This document shows, in pieces, positions 35,210 through 44,597 of a stretch of 52,690 nucleotides of DNA. The DNA comes from Spartobacteria bacterium AMD-G4. Its GTDB lineage: Bacteria; Verrucomicrobiota; Verrucomicrobiia; Chthoniobacterales; Terrimicrobiaceae. The DNA is taken from the NCBI GenBank assembly GCA_002290555.1, contig NEUK01000063.1, positions 1-52,690 of the forward strand, read 5' to 3'. The notes under the pieces were generated by a model. That model saw only the letters and a program-made list of their open reading frames with translations, was not told the DNA's origin and made no database searches. Both the position numbers and the translations under genes were made by a program. How positions within the stretch are numbered: position 1 is the stretch's first letter; each line of letters begins with the position of its first letter.

Positions 35210-36041
35210 GGCCAATGATCGCTTCGGTCATCCGAAGCGCCTCCATGTGGGGTTTGACATCGTGGACGCGCAGGATTTTTGCACCACGTTCCCGACATAT
35301 CGAGGTGAGCGCGACACCTGGCCAGAAGCGGGCATCCATCGCCATGGAACCTGCAAGCCATCCGAGGAAGGATTTGCGAGAGACGCCCACGAGCAGCGGT
35401 CGACCAAGGTTGAGAAAAGCGGAAAGCTCCGCCAGAAGCCTTCGATTGTGCTCGGGCGATTTTCCAAATCCGATTCCTGGGTCAAGAGCTATGCACATCG
35501 GGTCTATGCCAGACGCTACCGCCCCAGCAAGGGAGTGTCGAAAAAATTCCCCGACTTCGGAGACGACATCCTCGTAGGCCGGCGCGACTTGCATCGTGCG
35601 GGGCTCGCCCTGCATGTGCATGATGACGACTCCCGCCTTGGACGAGGCGGCGAGCGCCAGCATGTCCGCGTCGCCGCGCAGGCCGGTGACATCGTTGATG
35701 ATATCCGCACCGGCATCCAACGCCGCCCGGGCGACAGCGGCTTTTGAGGTATCTATGGAAATCAAAACCTGACTCTCCCGCCGAAGGGCCTGGATGACCG
35801 GCAAGACGCGCTGGATTTCCTCATCCGCAGACACACCTTGTGCTCCGGGGCGAGTGGACTCGCCACCGATATCGAGGATTTCGGCCCCCTCGGCCACCAT
35901 CGCCAGCCCATGCGCCAGGGCGGCTTGGGGATCCAAAAACGATCCGCCATCCGAGAAGGAATCCGGCGTGGTGTTGATGATTCCCATCACCAGAGCGCGC
36001 CGCGAGAGATCGATTTCGCGGTCGCGGATTTTCCAAATCAC
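35202..36041 (-). CDS. folP: Dihydropteroate synthase
   Basis: A 279-residue TIM-barrel enzyme condensing p-aminobenzoate with the pterin pyrophosphate in folate synthesis; it is the sulfonamide target. The N-terminal signature is MGIINTTPDSFSDGG. Other blocks are ILDIGGESTRPGA, ADIINDVTGLRGD and LDPGIGFGKS. The start is GTG at 36041, overlapping the hisD stop as GTGA. A folP-cdaA adjacency occurs in other bacteria too; the metabolic logic is unclear. Confidence 0.95.
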   Translation of the reverse strand: MIWKIRDREIDLSRRALVMGIINTTPDSFSDGGSFLDPQAALAHGLAMVAEGAEILDIGGESTRPGAQGVSADEEIQRVLPVIQALRRESQVLISIDTSKAAVARAALDAGADIINDVTGLRGDADMLALAASSKAGVVIMHMQGEPRTMQVAPAYEDVVSEVGEFFRHSLAGAVASGIDPMCIALDPGIGFGKSPEHNRRLLAELSAFLNLGRPLLVGVSRKSFLGWLAGSMAMDARFWPGVALTSICRERGAKILRVHDVKPHMEALRMTEAIIGHV

Positions 36042-37324
36042 TTTTTGAGGCGGATGGAGGCGGAGCGGCCGTGGGCGTCGAGGCCCTCGATGGCGCTGAA
36101 GGTTTCAATGTGAGGCAGGGAGGCGCGCAGGGAGGGTTCGTCGAACATGACGACGCTTGTGCGGCGCTGAAACTGGTCCGCAGTGAGGCCTGCAAACGAC
36201 CGGCCGGCACCGCCCGTAGGGAGTTCGTGGCTTGGACCCGCCAAAAAATCGCCCCCGGCAACTGGAGAAAAACCGCCAAGGAAGATCGCGCCCGAGGTGC
36301 GAAGTTGCAGAGCGATTTCGCCGGGTGATTCGGTGGCGATAGCCACATGCTCGGAGGCATATTGATTTGCAATACGAATGGCCGTCCCCATGTCCTCGAC
36401 AAGGATGAGCTTGGTGTTTTTGAGCGCCTTGGCGAGTTCGGCCGGGCGCTTTGAAAGCTTGGCCTGTCGTTCGACGGCCTTTTCCACGCCGCTGAGAATT
36501 TTTTCAGAGTCTGTGACCAGAATGGCTTGGCTGCCGTGGCCATGCTCGGCTTGAGCTAAAAGATCGGCTGCGACCCATTCAGGCTTGGCCGTCTTGTCGG
36601 CGATCACAAGCACCTCACTCGGGCCGGGCAGGAGATCAATGGCAACTCTGCCGAAGACTTGCCGCTTGGCTTCGACAACATAGGAATTGCCTGGACCGAA
36701 AATTTTGAGCACGGGAAGAATCGTCTTGGTCCCATGAGCCAGCGCGGCGATGGCTTGTGCCCCGCCGACGCGGTAAATCTCTGTCGCGCCACAGCGGGAG
36801 AGGGCGGCGAGCAAAGCAGGGTGCACTTTGCCATCAGGCCCGGCGGGAGTCACCGCGACGATTTCCGGCACGCCCGCCGCTTCGGCGAGTGTGCACGTCA
36901 TCACGGCAGTGGAAACCAGCGGCGCTGTGCCTCCTGGTATGTAAATGCCAACCCGCTGGAAGGGATCGAACCGTTCACCGGTGATCGCGCCCTGCCGGTT
37001 TTTCATGAACCAGCTTTTACGCAGGCTGCGTTTGGCAAACGCCCTCACATTCGAGCGCGCGGCGTCGATCGCCTTGCGCGTTTCCACAGGGAGTGCATTG
37101 CAAGCTTCGGAGATTTCCGAGGGCGTCACAGGAATCTGGTGGGGCAAGAGGTCCGGGCCTCCAAATTTTTTGGTGTAGCGTATAAGCGCTTCGTCACCTT
37201 CCTTGGCCACGGCGCCAAGGATGTCCTCCACGGTGGCGCGCACGGCGGGGTCTGCAGCGTAGAAGCGCCGTAGTGATTCTATGCCGCGCTTGTAGGCCTT
37301 ATCTTTTGGACGAAGAATTTGCAC
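36038..37324 (-). CDS. hisD: Histidinol dehydrogenase
   Basis: A 428-residue zinc enzyme performing the last two oxidations of histidine biosynthesis. Landmarks are FQRVGIYIPGGTAPLVSTAV, KIFGPGNSYVVEAKRQVFG, GPSEVLVIAD, the catalytic AEHGHGSQAILVTDS and YASEHVAI, and the C-terminal PSHELPTGGAGRSFAGL. The GTG at 37324 (MQILRPKDKAYKRG) is preferred over a TTG at 37357 that would overlap nuoH. No other his gene is in the window, so hisD is separated from the rest of the pathway. Confidence 0.95.
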   Translation of the reverse strand: MQILRPKDKAYKRGIESLRRFYAADPAVRATVEDILGAVAKEGDEALIRYTKKFGGPDLLPHQIPVTPSEISEACNALPVETRKAIDAARSNVRAFAKRSLRKSWFMKNRQGAITGERFDPFQRVGIYIPGGTAPLVSTAVMTCTLAEAAGVPEIVAVTPAGPDGKVHPALLAALSRCGATEIYRVGGAQAIAALAHGTKTILPVLKIFGPGNSYVVEAKRQVFGRVAIDLLPGPSEVLVIADKTAKPEWVAADLLAQAEHGHGSQAILVTDSEKILSGVEKAVERQAKLSKRPAELAKALKNTKLILVEDMGTAIRIANQYASEHVAIATESPGEIALQLRTSGAIFLGGFSPVAGGDFLAGPSHELPTGGAGRSFAGLTADQFQRRTSVVMFDEPSLRASLPHIETFSAIEGLDAHGRSASIRLKK

Positions 37325-37334
37325 GGGATGCCGT

Positions 37335-38516
37335 TTATTTGATGTATGCCAAAACAAAGGCCGTGATGAAGATGTTCACCAGTGCCAGCTCGAAGAAGAA
37401 ATACCAACCGAGCTTCATGAGTTGGTCGTAGCGGAAACGGGGCACGGTCCAGCGCACCCAGATAAAGAGCACCAAGAGCGCGCTCACTTTGGCAAAAAAG
37501 ACACCAATGTTGAAGAGCCCGAAAAGGACTCCCGGCAGGCCAGGCATCGAGCCATCGGGAATCATTGGCAGACTCCAACCGCCGAGGAAGAGGGTCACGA
37601 TGACACCCGAGCCAGCGATCATCGCCGCATATTCACCGAGGAAGAAGAGGGCGAAACCCATGCCGGAGTATTCGGTATGGTAGCCGCCGACGAGTTCCTG
37701 CTCGGCCTCGGGAAGGTCAAAGGGCGCGCGATTGGTCTCCGCAAACATGGCAATGAGAAAAATAACGAACGAAATCAGCATCGGAACCCAGATGAGAAGT
37801 CGGGATAGGGAAAATCCGTTGACGAAGGTGTCCAGCACGGCCTTCAAATCACCCGAGAGCAGGACTTCCCAGGTAAGCCCCTTGGCCCAGAAGGGGGCGA
37901 CCATCCAGCCGTTTTCGCGCTGCCAATTCACGATGTCAGGCATGTTCAAGGTGCCACAAAGCATGAAAACCGGGATAACCGAAAGCCCGAGTGCCAGCTC
38001 GTAGGAGATCATCTGCGAAGTGGAACGAATGCCACCCAGAAAGGGGTATTTTGAATTCGAGGCCCATCCCGCAAGCACGATTCCATAGACTCCGAGCGAG
38101 GAGACAGCGAAAACATAAAGCACGCCGATATTGATGTCGGCAATCACCATTGGAACTCCAAAAAGCGAGCTTCCAAAGGGCAAAACCGCCAACACTAAAA
38201 TCGCCGGAACCATCGAGAGCTTCGGTGCGATGTAGTAGTAAAATTTATTCACATCGTGAGGGATGAAATTCTCTTTCAGGAGGAGTTTGAGCGCGTCGGC
38301 AATCGGCTGGCCGAGGCCGAGGATTCGGAATTTCGTAAGCGGAATGCCCGTGCGGTTTGGCCCGACGCGATCTTGAATCCATGCGCAAATTTTGCGCTCC
38401 GCATAAACGGTGTAGGAAACCAAGCCAAGGATCAGGCCCAGAAGGCCGAGCGTCTTAGCCAGAGAGGTCCACACAAAAAACGGCTCCGGCGTCATGAGAA
38501 AAGTCAGAATCTCCAT
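37335..38516 (-). CDS. nuoH: NADH-quinone oxidoreductase subunit H (isolated)
   Basis: A 393-residue complex I membrane subunit forming the quinone chamber. The signatures YAERKICAWIQDRVGPNRTG and AMFAETNRAPFDLPEAEQEL plus VGGYHTEYSGMGFALFFLGEY are unmistakable. It is about 65 residues longer than E. coli NuoH, mostly from a hydrophilic insertion at about residues 205-255 (DIVNWQRENGWMV and following). Unusually no other nuo gene is adjacent; it heads an operon with hisD, folP, cdaA and glmM. It may be a dispersed subunit of the main complex, or the product of a second, scattered gene set. Confidence 0.93.
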   Translation of the reverse strand: MEILTFLMTPEPFFVWTSLAKTLGLLGLILGLVSYTVYAERKICAWIQDRVGPNRTGIPLTKFRILGLGQPIADALKLLLKENFIPHDVNKFYYYIAPKLSMVPAILVLAVLPFGSSLFGVPMVIADINIGVLYVFAVSSLGVYGIVLAGWASNSKYPFLGGIRSTSQMISYELALGLSVIPVFMLCGTLNMPDIVNWQRENGWMVAPFWAKGLTWEVLLSGDLKAVLDTFVNGFSLSRLLIWVPMLISFVIFLIAMFAETNRAPFDLPEAEQELVGGYHTEYSGMGFALFFLGEYAAMIAGSGVIVTLFLGGWSLPMIPDGSMPGLPGVLFGLFNIGVFFAKVSALLVLFIWVRWTVPRFRYDQLMKLGWYFFFELALVNIFITAFVLAYIK

Positions 38517-38638
38517 AAATAACAGAGCAACTTCTTACTCAGATGCCCCGCCCCTGTCGAGCGGCAAGGCGAAAAAGTTAGTCCCGCTGGCCGCTTGTTT
38601 TTTCCAAAAAAACTTACAACGATTGCGTGGCTTTTTTC

Positions 38639-41600
38639 ATGTCTTCAAAAACCTTTGCCATCACATCCGAGCAGCGGGATTTCATCGTTGATACGATCAC
38701 CGAACTCGACACCACCCTTTTCAAATTGGGGCTTGCCCTTTTTCAAAAAGGCGCCGTGGGCAATTTGAGGTGGGATAAAGAAGGTCATGAAATTCTGACC
38801 ACAGTGCAGTGCAGAGATTTCTATTTGGTCGAAATTTCTCCCACAGACGACGATTTGCCGATGACTTGCAGCTGCCCGGCGGAAGGCATGTGCAAGCATC
38901 TGGTGGCGGCCCTTTTGAAAATACGCATTGCTCCTGTTGTCAAAAAAGGGGCGCGCAGTTCCGTCAAACCGACCAAGCATCCCGTGAACGACGAGGACGC
39001 AAAAACCCCCGAAAAATTGTCGCGGCGTGCGGAACATTTTTTGAAACAGGCCCTGAAATGGGGTGCCAGCAATGCGCGCCAAATCGGTTCGAACGACCTC
39101 AAAGAGGCGGCCGGAGAGAAGTCTATATGGCACACCAGCCTTATCGAAATCTTCCCTGCTGAAAATCCCCCGGCGGACCAAGAGGAATACTTCGCTTATC
39201 TCGTGGCGGCCTGCCAAGCGAATCAGATCGTGGTTCCCGAACCCCTCGTGGACACCGTGAACCCTGAAACCGCAAAGCGTCTTGAAGAGAACTGGAAACG
39301 ATTGAAGGAGATAAAAAAATGGAAGGCGGAATTCGACAAGTGGGACGCCCCAGATGCCTCGACAGCAGCTCCGAATATCGACTTCAGGCTTCAATTGTCG
39401 GAGTCCGGCGCAGTCGTTCAAATGCGGGTTGCGGGAAAGCAAGAGTTTGAAAATGCGCCGTCGAAATTTCTCACCCAATTCCTTGAAAAATCGTCTTTCG
39501 CGCTGAACGCCATCGGCCCCCATCTTGTGCTGGAAGCTGCAAAGGATGAATACGGAAGCATTCGGAGCTCTGATATCCGCCCCATGCACGCGAAACTTTC
39601 CCGGTCTCTCACTCAACTGAGCGCGAGCAAGGAGCTTTTTGATCGGCATGTTGTTGGAAAAAATGGAGCTCCGCTGCAAATCTCCACCGAGTCCCTCCGC
39701 TGGCAACTCACTCCGCCTGAAAATCCCGCAGGCGACTACCAACTCACGCTCCTCGACGAATCCGGCCTGCCGCCGCTCGCGCCCGTGGCTATCCTCTCCG
39801 GGAGACCTCTCAAGTATCTCACCGCGGAGGCCATTTACCCCATACCGACTTGGCCTTTTGGAGAGGAGCGCCCCTCGTGGCCGGTTCAAATTCCCTCGCC
39901 AGCCCTCGAATCCTACCAAGGATTGGGAGCACTGGTGCGGCTTCAGATTTCCGTCCCGGAGCACATGGCCAAGAAAGTCCGCACCCTCGCGGCTTCGATT
40001 GTTGTGACCTGCAGAATCTACCAATACTCTAACAGCTCGACCAGCTACTTCCAGTTGTGCGCGAAAACGGACTTCGACGGCTATGAAAAACCCCTCGTTT
40101 GGAGTGGGACGAACTGGTGGGCCCGCAATATTTGGGCCTTCAAACCTAAAACCACAGGCGACGACTTGATACAGATAGACAAGTCGGCCATGACCCCCGT
40201 CGCAGAGTGGATCGCATCCATCCCCCTCAAGCAGGGAATGCAGGCGGGCGACAACATCTGGCACGAGCAGCGCATCGTCGGCAAGGATTGGCCCGATCAA
40301 TTCATTTTCTGGCTCGAACGCAGACCCGAAGGATGCATCGTCGAACTTGACGCCGAACTCGCAAGCCTGCGCCAAGGAAAAGTCGCCGGCCATGTGCGAA
40401 TCGACATCGAGGACTCCAAGGACGGCATCGACTGGTTCGATCTCAGCGTGGCCCTACATGTGGACGACACCACGCTCACACAAGAGGAAATCAACCTCCT
40501 GCTCAAGGCCAAGGGAAAATGGGTGCGCATCGAGGGCAAGGGCTGGCGGAAACTCGAATACCAACTCACCGAGGAACAACTCAAGGAACTCGCCGAACTC
40601 GGTCTCTCGGTGAACGAATTCAGCAACGAAAAGCAACGCCTCCACGCCCTTCAGCTTTCCGGCCTCACCAAAAAAAACACGTCGCTTCTCGGTGCCGATC
40701 GTGTCGCCCAGGTCCGCCGCCGCGTGGAGGAAATCCAGACGCGCGTCACTCCCCCGGCCCCCGACGCCATCACTGCCACACTTCGTCCCTACCAGCTCGA
40801 GGGCTTCCACTTTCTCGCCTACCTCACAGCGAACAATTTTGGCGGTGTGCTCGCCGACGACATGGGCCTCGGAAAAACCCTGCAGGCCCTCTCTTGGATC
40901 GCCTGGCTGCGCAAAGAAGGCAAGATCACCGACCCTGTGCTCGTGGTCTGTCCGAAGTCCGTCCAGGACAACTGGGCCAACGAATGCGGCAAGTTTTTCC
41001 CTGAACTCAAAGTCGATGTCTGGAGCTGTGACAAAGTTGGAAAAACCGGGCTCGACGGGTCGGTGGACCTCCTTGTGATCAACTACCCCCAGCTTCGTTT
41101 GCACGAAGAGGTCCTGCGCGCCGTGTCATGGGGTGCGGTGATTCTGGACGAGGCCCAAGCCATTAAAAATCCCACCTCTCAAAACGCCCGGGCCGCGTGT
41201 GCGCTCCCCTCAAAATACCGCCTCGCGCTGAGCGGAACGCCGATCGAGAATCGCTTGCTCGACCTCTGGTCGATTTTCGCCTTCGCCATGCCTGGCGCCC
41301 TTGGAAACCGCGCCGCTTTCACCAAGCAGTTCGACAAAAAGGACGATCCCTTCGCACGCCGCCGCCTCGCCGCACGCACTCGGCCGTTTCTGTTGCGCCG
41401 CACGAAAAATGAGGTCGCCCGCGACCTGCCCGACCGCGTGGAGGAGGATCTCGTGGTGGAATTCGAAGGCGTGCAATCCGCCCTCTACAAAGCCGAGATC
41501 AAGCGTGTGCGAGCCCAGTTGCTGAAAATCGAGACCGCGAAGCAACTCGATAAAATGAGGTTCAACATCCTCACCAGCCTCCTGCGCCTACGCCAGATTT

Positions 41601-42187
41601 GCTGCCATCCCCGCCTGCTGGGCCTTGAGGATACGAAGAAAACGAAGTCGGCCGACACCACTGGGGACAGCGCCAAACTTTCCGCTCTCCTTGAACTTCT
41701 CGAGCCGCTTATGGAGGAGGGTCAGAAGGTTCTCGTTTTCTCACAATTTGTGGAAATGCTCGAAATCATCGAGTCCGAGATCACGGCCAGAAAGTGGACG
41801 ACCTTCAAACTCACCGGCTCCACCAACGACCGCGGCCCACTCGTGGATTCCTTCCAGAAACATGAAGGCTCCGCCGTTTTTCTCATCAGCCTCAAAGCCG
41901 GCGGCTCCGGCCTCAACCTCACCGCCGCGAGCTATGTCGTGCTCTTTGACCCTTGGTGGAACCCCGCCGTCGAAGCCCAGGCGATCGACCGTACCCACCG
42001 CATCGGCCAAAAACAAACGGTCTTCGCCTACCGACTCATCATCAAAGGCACCATCGAGGAAAAAATCCGCCTCCTGCAAAAGAAAAAAGGTGCCCTCGCC
42101 AACGACATCCTTGGCGAGGAAAACTTCGCCCGCGCCCTCACACTCGAGGATTTCAACTTCCTCTTCAGCGACGCGGGAGAGGAATAG
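38639..42187 (+). CDS. SWIM zinc-finger SNF2-family helicase
   Basis: A 1182-residue Swi2/Snf2 ATPase. An N-terminal SWIM zinc finger, CSCPAEGMCKH, has ligands Cys77, Cys79, Cys85 and His87 and is expected to bind DNA or protein. The central region of about 500 residues is the SNF2_assoc-like part. The motor has motif I ADDMGLGKT (Asp740-Thr747 region), DEAQ motif II (837-840), SGTPIENRLLDLWSIF, LVFSQFVEMLEII, and motif VI IDRTHRIGQKQTVFAYRL. Such bacterial proteins resemble RapA-class translocases and may act on RNA polymerase or DNA; the client is unknown. Start ATG at 38639 gives MSSKTFAITSEQ. Confidence 0.9.
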   Translation: MSSKTFAITSEQRDFIVDTITELDTTLFKLGLALFQKGAVGNLRWDKEGHEILTTVQCRDFYLVEISPTDDDLPMTCSCPAEGMCKHLVAALLKIRIAPVVKKGARSSVKPTKHPVNDEDAKTPEKLSRRAEHFLKQALKWGASNARQIGSNDLKEAAGEKSIWHTSLIEIFPAENPPADQEEYFAYLVAACQANQIVVPEPLVDTVNPETAKRLEENWKRLKEIKKWKAEFDKWDAPDASTAAPNIDFRLQLSESGAVVQMRVAGKQEFENAPSKFLTQFLEKSSFALNAIGPHLVLEAAKDEYGSIRSSDIRPMHAKLSRSLTQLSASKELFDRHVVGKNGAPLQISTESLRWQLTPPENPAGDYQLTLLDESGLPPLAPVAILSGRPLKYLTAEAIYPIPTWPFGEERPSWPVQIPSPALESYQGLGALVRLQISVPEHMAKKVRTLAASIVVTCRIYQYSNSSTSYFQLCAKTDFDGYEKPLVWSGTNWWARNIWAFKPKTTGDDLIQIDKSAMTPVAEWIASIPLKQGMQAGDNIWHEQRIVGKDWPDQFIFWLERRPEGCIVELDAELASLRQGKVAGHVRIDIEDSKDGIDWFDLSVALHVDDTTLTQEEINLLLKAKGKWVRIEGKGWRKLEYQLTEEQLKELAELGLSVNEFSNEKQRLHALQLSGLTKKNTSLLGADRVAQVRRRVEEIQTRVTPPAPDAITATLRPYQLEGFHFLAYLTANNFGGVLADDMGLGKTLQALSWIAWLRKEGKITDPVLVVCPKSVQDNWANECGKFFPELKVDVWSCDKVGKTGLDGSVDLLVINYPQLRLHEEVLRAVSWGAVILDEAQAIKNPTSQNARAACALPSKYRLALSGTPIENRLLDLWSIFAFAMPGALGNRAAFTKQFDKKDDPFARRRLAARTRPFLLRRTKNEVARDLPDRVEEDLVVEFEGVQSALYKAEIKRVRAQLLKIETAKQLDKMRFNILTSLLRLRQICCHPRLLGLEDTKKTKSADTTGDSAKLSALLELLEPLMEEGQKVLVFSQFVEMLEIIESEITARKWTTFKLTGSTNDRGPLVDSFQKHEGSAVFLISLKAGGSGLNLTAASYVVLFDPWWNPAVEAQAIDRTHRIGQKQTVFAYRLIIKGTIEEKIRLLQKKKGALANDILGEENFARALTLEDFNFLFSDAGEE

Positions 42188-42509
42188 CCGCGTCGCCCCT
42201 CTTTGTCGTAACGCCACGCAACGGAAGGTGAAGGCCCCGTAGCATGACCTGCATCCGCTCGGGATGTTTGCGTCAAACTTATGATTATACATTCCACAAA
42301 AAACCGAGCTTTCACGCTCGCCACACTACTCTACGCAGGTCTTCTCGGGCCTTTTTCCGTTCGCCTGTGATCGCGCGATTTTTTTTCTTCCCCGATGGCT
42401 TGGGCTATGACTTCGTCCCGATGACAGGCGACTTCACTCAAACTCACCGCAGCAATTTGCGTTGCCGCCCACATTGGCGGCTGCGATTAGCTCTTCGGAA
42501 TACTATCCG
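42188..42509. other. Intergenic spacer (322 bp) with short hairpin
   Basis: No gene is supported here; an 89-codon frame at 42244-42513 has random composition and was rejected. A perfect hairpin, GCCGCC-(6 bases)-GGCGGC at 42464-42481, sits 28 bases before the PliI-like gene start. It has no T run, so it is more likely a 5' leader structure than a terminator. Confidence 0.4.
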
Positions 42510-43058
42510 ATGAAATCCATCCTATTCCTTCTCGCCGCGATCTGCGTGCTTCCCTGCCTCGCCGCCCCGTTTGATCAGACTCTTGAGGCGGGCGGTTTTT
42601 CTGTCCACATCACTTCGCCAAACACGCCCGGAAAAAATGCGATCACCCTCCAGCCAAAAGGACTGAAATCCGTGAACGACCCCGTGACTTTGGGCGTGGA
42701 GGAGCTGATCGCCAGCGCCTTCCTCGAAGATGCGGATAGTGACAACTCGCCCGAGCTTTTCCTGATTCTTACCAACCCCGGCAGCGGCTCCCACGGCAAG
42801 GTTCTCGCATTTTCCACAAACGGCAAAAAAGCCCTCACCCCGATCGTGATCGACGATCCAGCTCCAAAACACCTCGAGGGCTACATGGGGCATGATGAAT
42901 TCACTGTGATGGAAAACACATTGGTCCGACGCTTCCCCATTTACAAAACAGGCGACACCAACGCTTCGCCCACTGGGGGATGGAGGCAGTTCCAATACAA
43001 GCTCAAGCCCGGCGAGGCGGCTTGGCATTTTCGCATCGACCGCATCGAGACATTCTAA
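42510..43058 (+). CDS. Exported PliI-like (I-type lysozyme inhibitor) protein
   Basis: A 182-residue protein with a clear Sec signal peptide (MKSILFLLAAICVLPCLAAP). The mature part includes LFLILTNPGSGSHGKVLAF, EGYMGHDEFTVMENTLVRRF, and GGWRQFQYKLKPGEAAWHF. These resemble the PliI family of periplasmic lysozyme inhibitors, including the usual GHDEF and RQ-x-QYKL elements. Family knowledge: PliI proteins bind invertebrate-type lysozyme and protect peptidoglycan. The assignment rests on recalled motif similarity, not a search. Start ATG at 42510. Confidence 0.6.
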   Translation: MKSILFLLAAICVLPCLAAPFDQTLEAGGFSVHITSPNTPGKNAITLQPKGLKSVNDPVTLGVEELIASAFLEDADSDNSPELFLILTNPGSGSHGKVLAFSTNGKKALTPIVIDDPAPKHLEGYMGHDEFTVMENTLVRRFPIYKTGDTNASPTGGWRQFQYKLKPGEAAWHFRIDRIETF

Positions 43059-43076
43059 AAAAAGCCCGCTCTCTCC

Positions 43077-43505
43077 ATGGCAAGCCCGACCAATCATTTT
43101 CTTACAATAGCCGCCCTGCTGATCCTCGCCCTCACGGGTGGCTGTTCGCGGAGCATTTCATCTGCAAACTTGGAAAAAAACACCCGAGCCACGCGCGGCA
43201 ACATGGCCCCGGCATCCCTGGCTGGCAGCCAGTTGAAGTATAGCGACAATCATGGCCGCAATATTTACACATTCTTTCCAGACGGTCGTTACCGCTTCGC
43301 CTGGCTCTCACAAAATGAATCGCTCGCCGATAGCCGCGAGGGGCGATTCCATTATTCCACCACGAAAACAAACGAGGCCCTGATCCGCTTTGAGAACGAG
43401 CCGCAAATCACGCTGCGATTCACCAAGCCCGGCTTGGCGAACGGAACGATTCAAGGCGATTGGCGCATCTATGAATTTCATATAGTCCCCTGGGATGGCA
43501 AGTGA
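43077..43505 (+). CDS. Predicted lipoprotein of unknown function
   Basis: A 142-residue protein with a lipoprotein signal: hydrophobic FLTIAALLILALTGG followed by Cys23. The mature part has NIYTFFPDGRYRFAWLSQ and FRFTK-like beta-rich segments such as QITLRFTKPGLANGTIQGDW, suggesting a small calycin- or lipocalin-like barrel. I do not recognise the family. It sits between two other exported proteins in the same orientation and overlaps the next gene by 11 bases. Confidence 0.7.
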   Translation: MASPTNHFLTIAALLILALTGGCSRSISSANLEKNTRATRGNMAPASLAGSQLKYSDNHGRNIYTFFPDGRYRFAWLSQNESLADSREGRFHYSTTKTNEALIRFENEPQITLRFTKPGLANGTIQGDWRIYEFHIVPWDGK

Positions 43506-44424
43506 CCCTCCATTGAAAAGCGATTGCCAGATTTCGCCAGATTTCCGCGGCAGACTCGTGCGGCTTGTTCTTCTGCTCATCGTTATTGCACCTCTCAACC
43601 AGGCCCGAGCCCTGAATCTCTTTCCGCATCGCGACCAACCCAAGCCCGCGATCACCCCTGCAGAAAAGACAAGCCCTGCGAACCGCGCGCGGCGTTTGCA
43701 ACAGGAGGTGATGGATTTTTCCGACCGTTTCGTTATGGGCATCTGGCAAGCGCTGGATGTATACCTGCGCGGCGAGTCGGATCCCCGGAAGCGGCTGGCG
43801 GCCGAGACGCTCAAAACCAGTCTGGCCTCATCCTCGATGGAGATCGCCGCAGGCAGTGATCCAGCCGCCGATCTTCTCGACATGTATGTCTTCACGAAAC
43901 TCAGCGGTGCCGCGATACGTCATTACTGGGTGCCGGAGGTTTTTGGCTCAAAAGCGGAGGGGCTCAAAAGCGAATCCGCCCGGCTGCAGCGCGAACTCGA
44001 CGGGATTTTGTCCGACTTGCTGCCATCCATGCAGCTCGGGGATGTGGACGATGCCATCAAAACCTTGCAACGCACGCATCCTGAAATGATCTATATCACC
44101 GACACCCGTTTGCGCGATCTTGCGGAAATGAGATCGCGGGGTGGAGCAAAAGCCGCTGGCGGTTTTCCCATCCTTTCTGATTTGCAAAAAGCGGTCGGCC
44201 AGGTGGACGATGCACTCCACTACGGGGAGCGCATGATGTTCTACCTCGGGCGCCTTTCGCGCCTTACGACTATGCAAACCGCGCTCACACTCGCCCAGGC
44301 CGAGGCCTCACCGTCCCTGCTTACGCTGACTGGAAGTCCAGTCAGAGGGGTCAGGCATAAATTATTGATATTTCACTGTGCTAAGCACGCGAGAGGGTCA
44401 GAGGGGTCAGGCATAAATTATTGA
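43495..44424 (+). CDS. Exported protein of unknown function, probably 3'-truncated by repeat insertion
   Basis: A 309-residue frame with an N-terminal hydrophobic export segment (LVRLVLLLIVIAPLNQARA). Helical sequence follows, including EVMDFSDRFVMGIWQALDVYL, LSGAAIRHYWVPEVFGSKAE and GQVDDALHYGERMMFYLGRL. I do not recognise the family with certainty. The last 27 or so residues are encoded by the direct repeats at 44341-44447, so the natural C-terminus has apparently been replaced by repeat sequence. It starts within the end of the preceding lipoprotein gene. Whether the shortened product is functional is unknown. Confidence 0.55.
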   Translation: MASDPPLKSDCQISPDFRGRLVRLVLLLIVIAPLNQARALNLFPHRDQPKPAITPAEKTSPANRARRLQQEVMDFSDRFVMGIWQALDVYLRGESDPRKRLAAETLKTSLASSSMEIAAGSDPAADLLDMYVFTKLSGAAIRHYWVPEVFGSKAEGLKSESARLQRELDGILSDLLPSMQLGDVDDAIKTLQRTHPEMIYITDTRLRDLAEMRSRGGAKAAGGFPILSDLQKAVGQVDDALHYGERMMFYLGRLSRLTTMQTALTLAQAEASPSLLTLTGSPVRGVRHKLLIFHCAKHARGSEGSGINY

Positions 44425-44447
44425 TATTTCACTGTGCTAAGCACGCG
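44341..44447 (+). repeat. Two identical 51-bp direct repeats with 5-bp spacer
   Basis: Bases 44341-44391 and 44397-44447 are identical, separated by AGAGG. Each unit contains GGGGTCAGGCATAAATTATT, a motif I associate with REP-type spacers near single-strand (Y1) transposases; that link is recollection. The array encodes the C-terminus of the upstream exported-protein frame and marks the left border of the AbrB-PIN cassette. Confidence 0.85.
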
Positions 44448-44506
44448 TTTGACTTCATCAAGCGCAAGAATTAGTCCCGCATTTTGACGCATTGGGTTTG
44501 GCGGAA

Positions 44507-44549
44507 TTGCCGCAGTGTCATCGCTATGAGCTGCTGATGCCGATGAGGG
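44507..44549 (+). repeat. Flanking direct repeat, left arm
   Basis: TTGCCGCAGTGTCATCGCTA and the following 23 bases, ending GATGCCGATGAGGG, match 45621-45664 at about 37 of 44 positions in the same orientation. The two arms bracket the AbrB-PIN genes. Confidence 0.65.
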
Positions 44550-44574
44550 TGTTGGCGTTTCGGTCGAGAACTTT

Positions 44575-44597
44575 TCTCCGTGTCTTGGTGTCTCCGT
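44575..44597 (+). repeat. CTCCGTG-type short spacer repeat, copy 2
   Basis: TCTCCGTGTCTTGGTGTCTC followed by CGT, two CTCCGT units. It is similar to 51433-51450 and to the reverse strand at 7554-7573. Confidence 0.45.

Noticed and set aside
42244-42513. 89-codon frame between the SNF2 and PliI-like genes
   Set aside because: Random-looking Arg/Phe-rich sequence with no similarity or ribosome-binding site.
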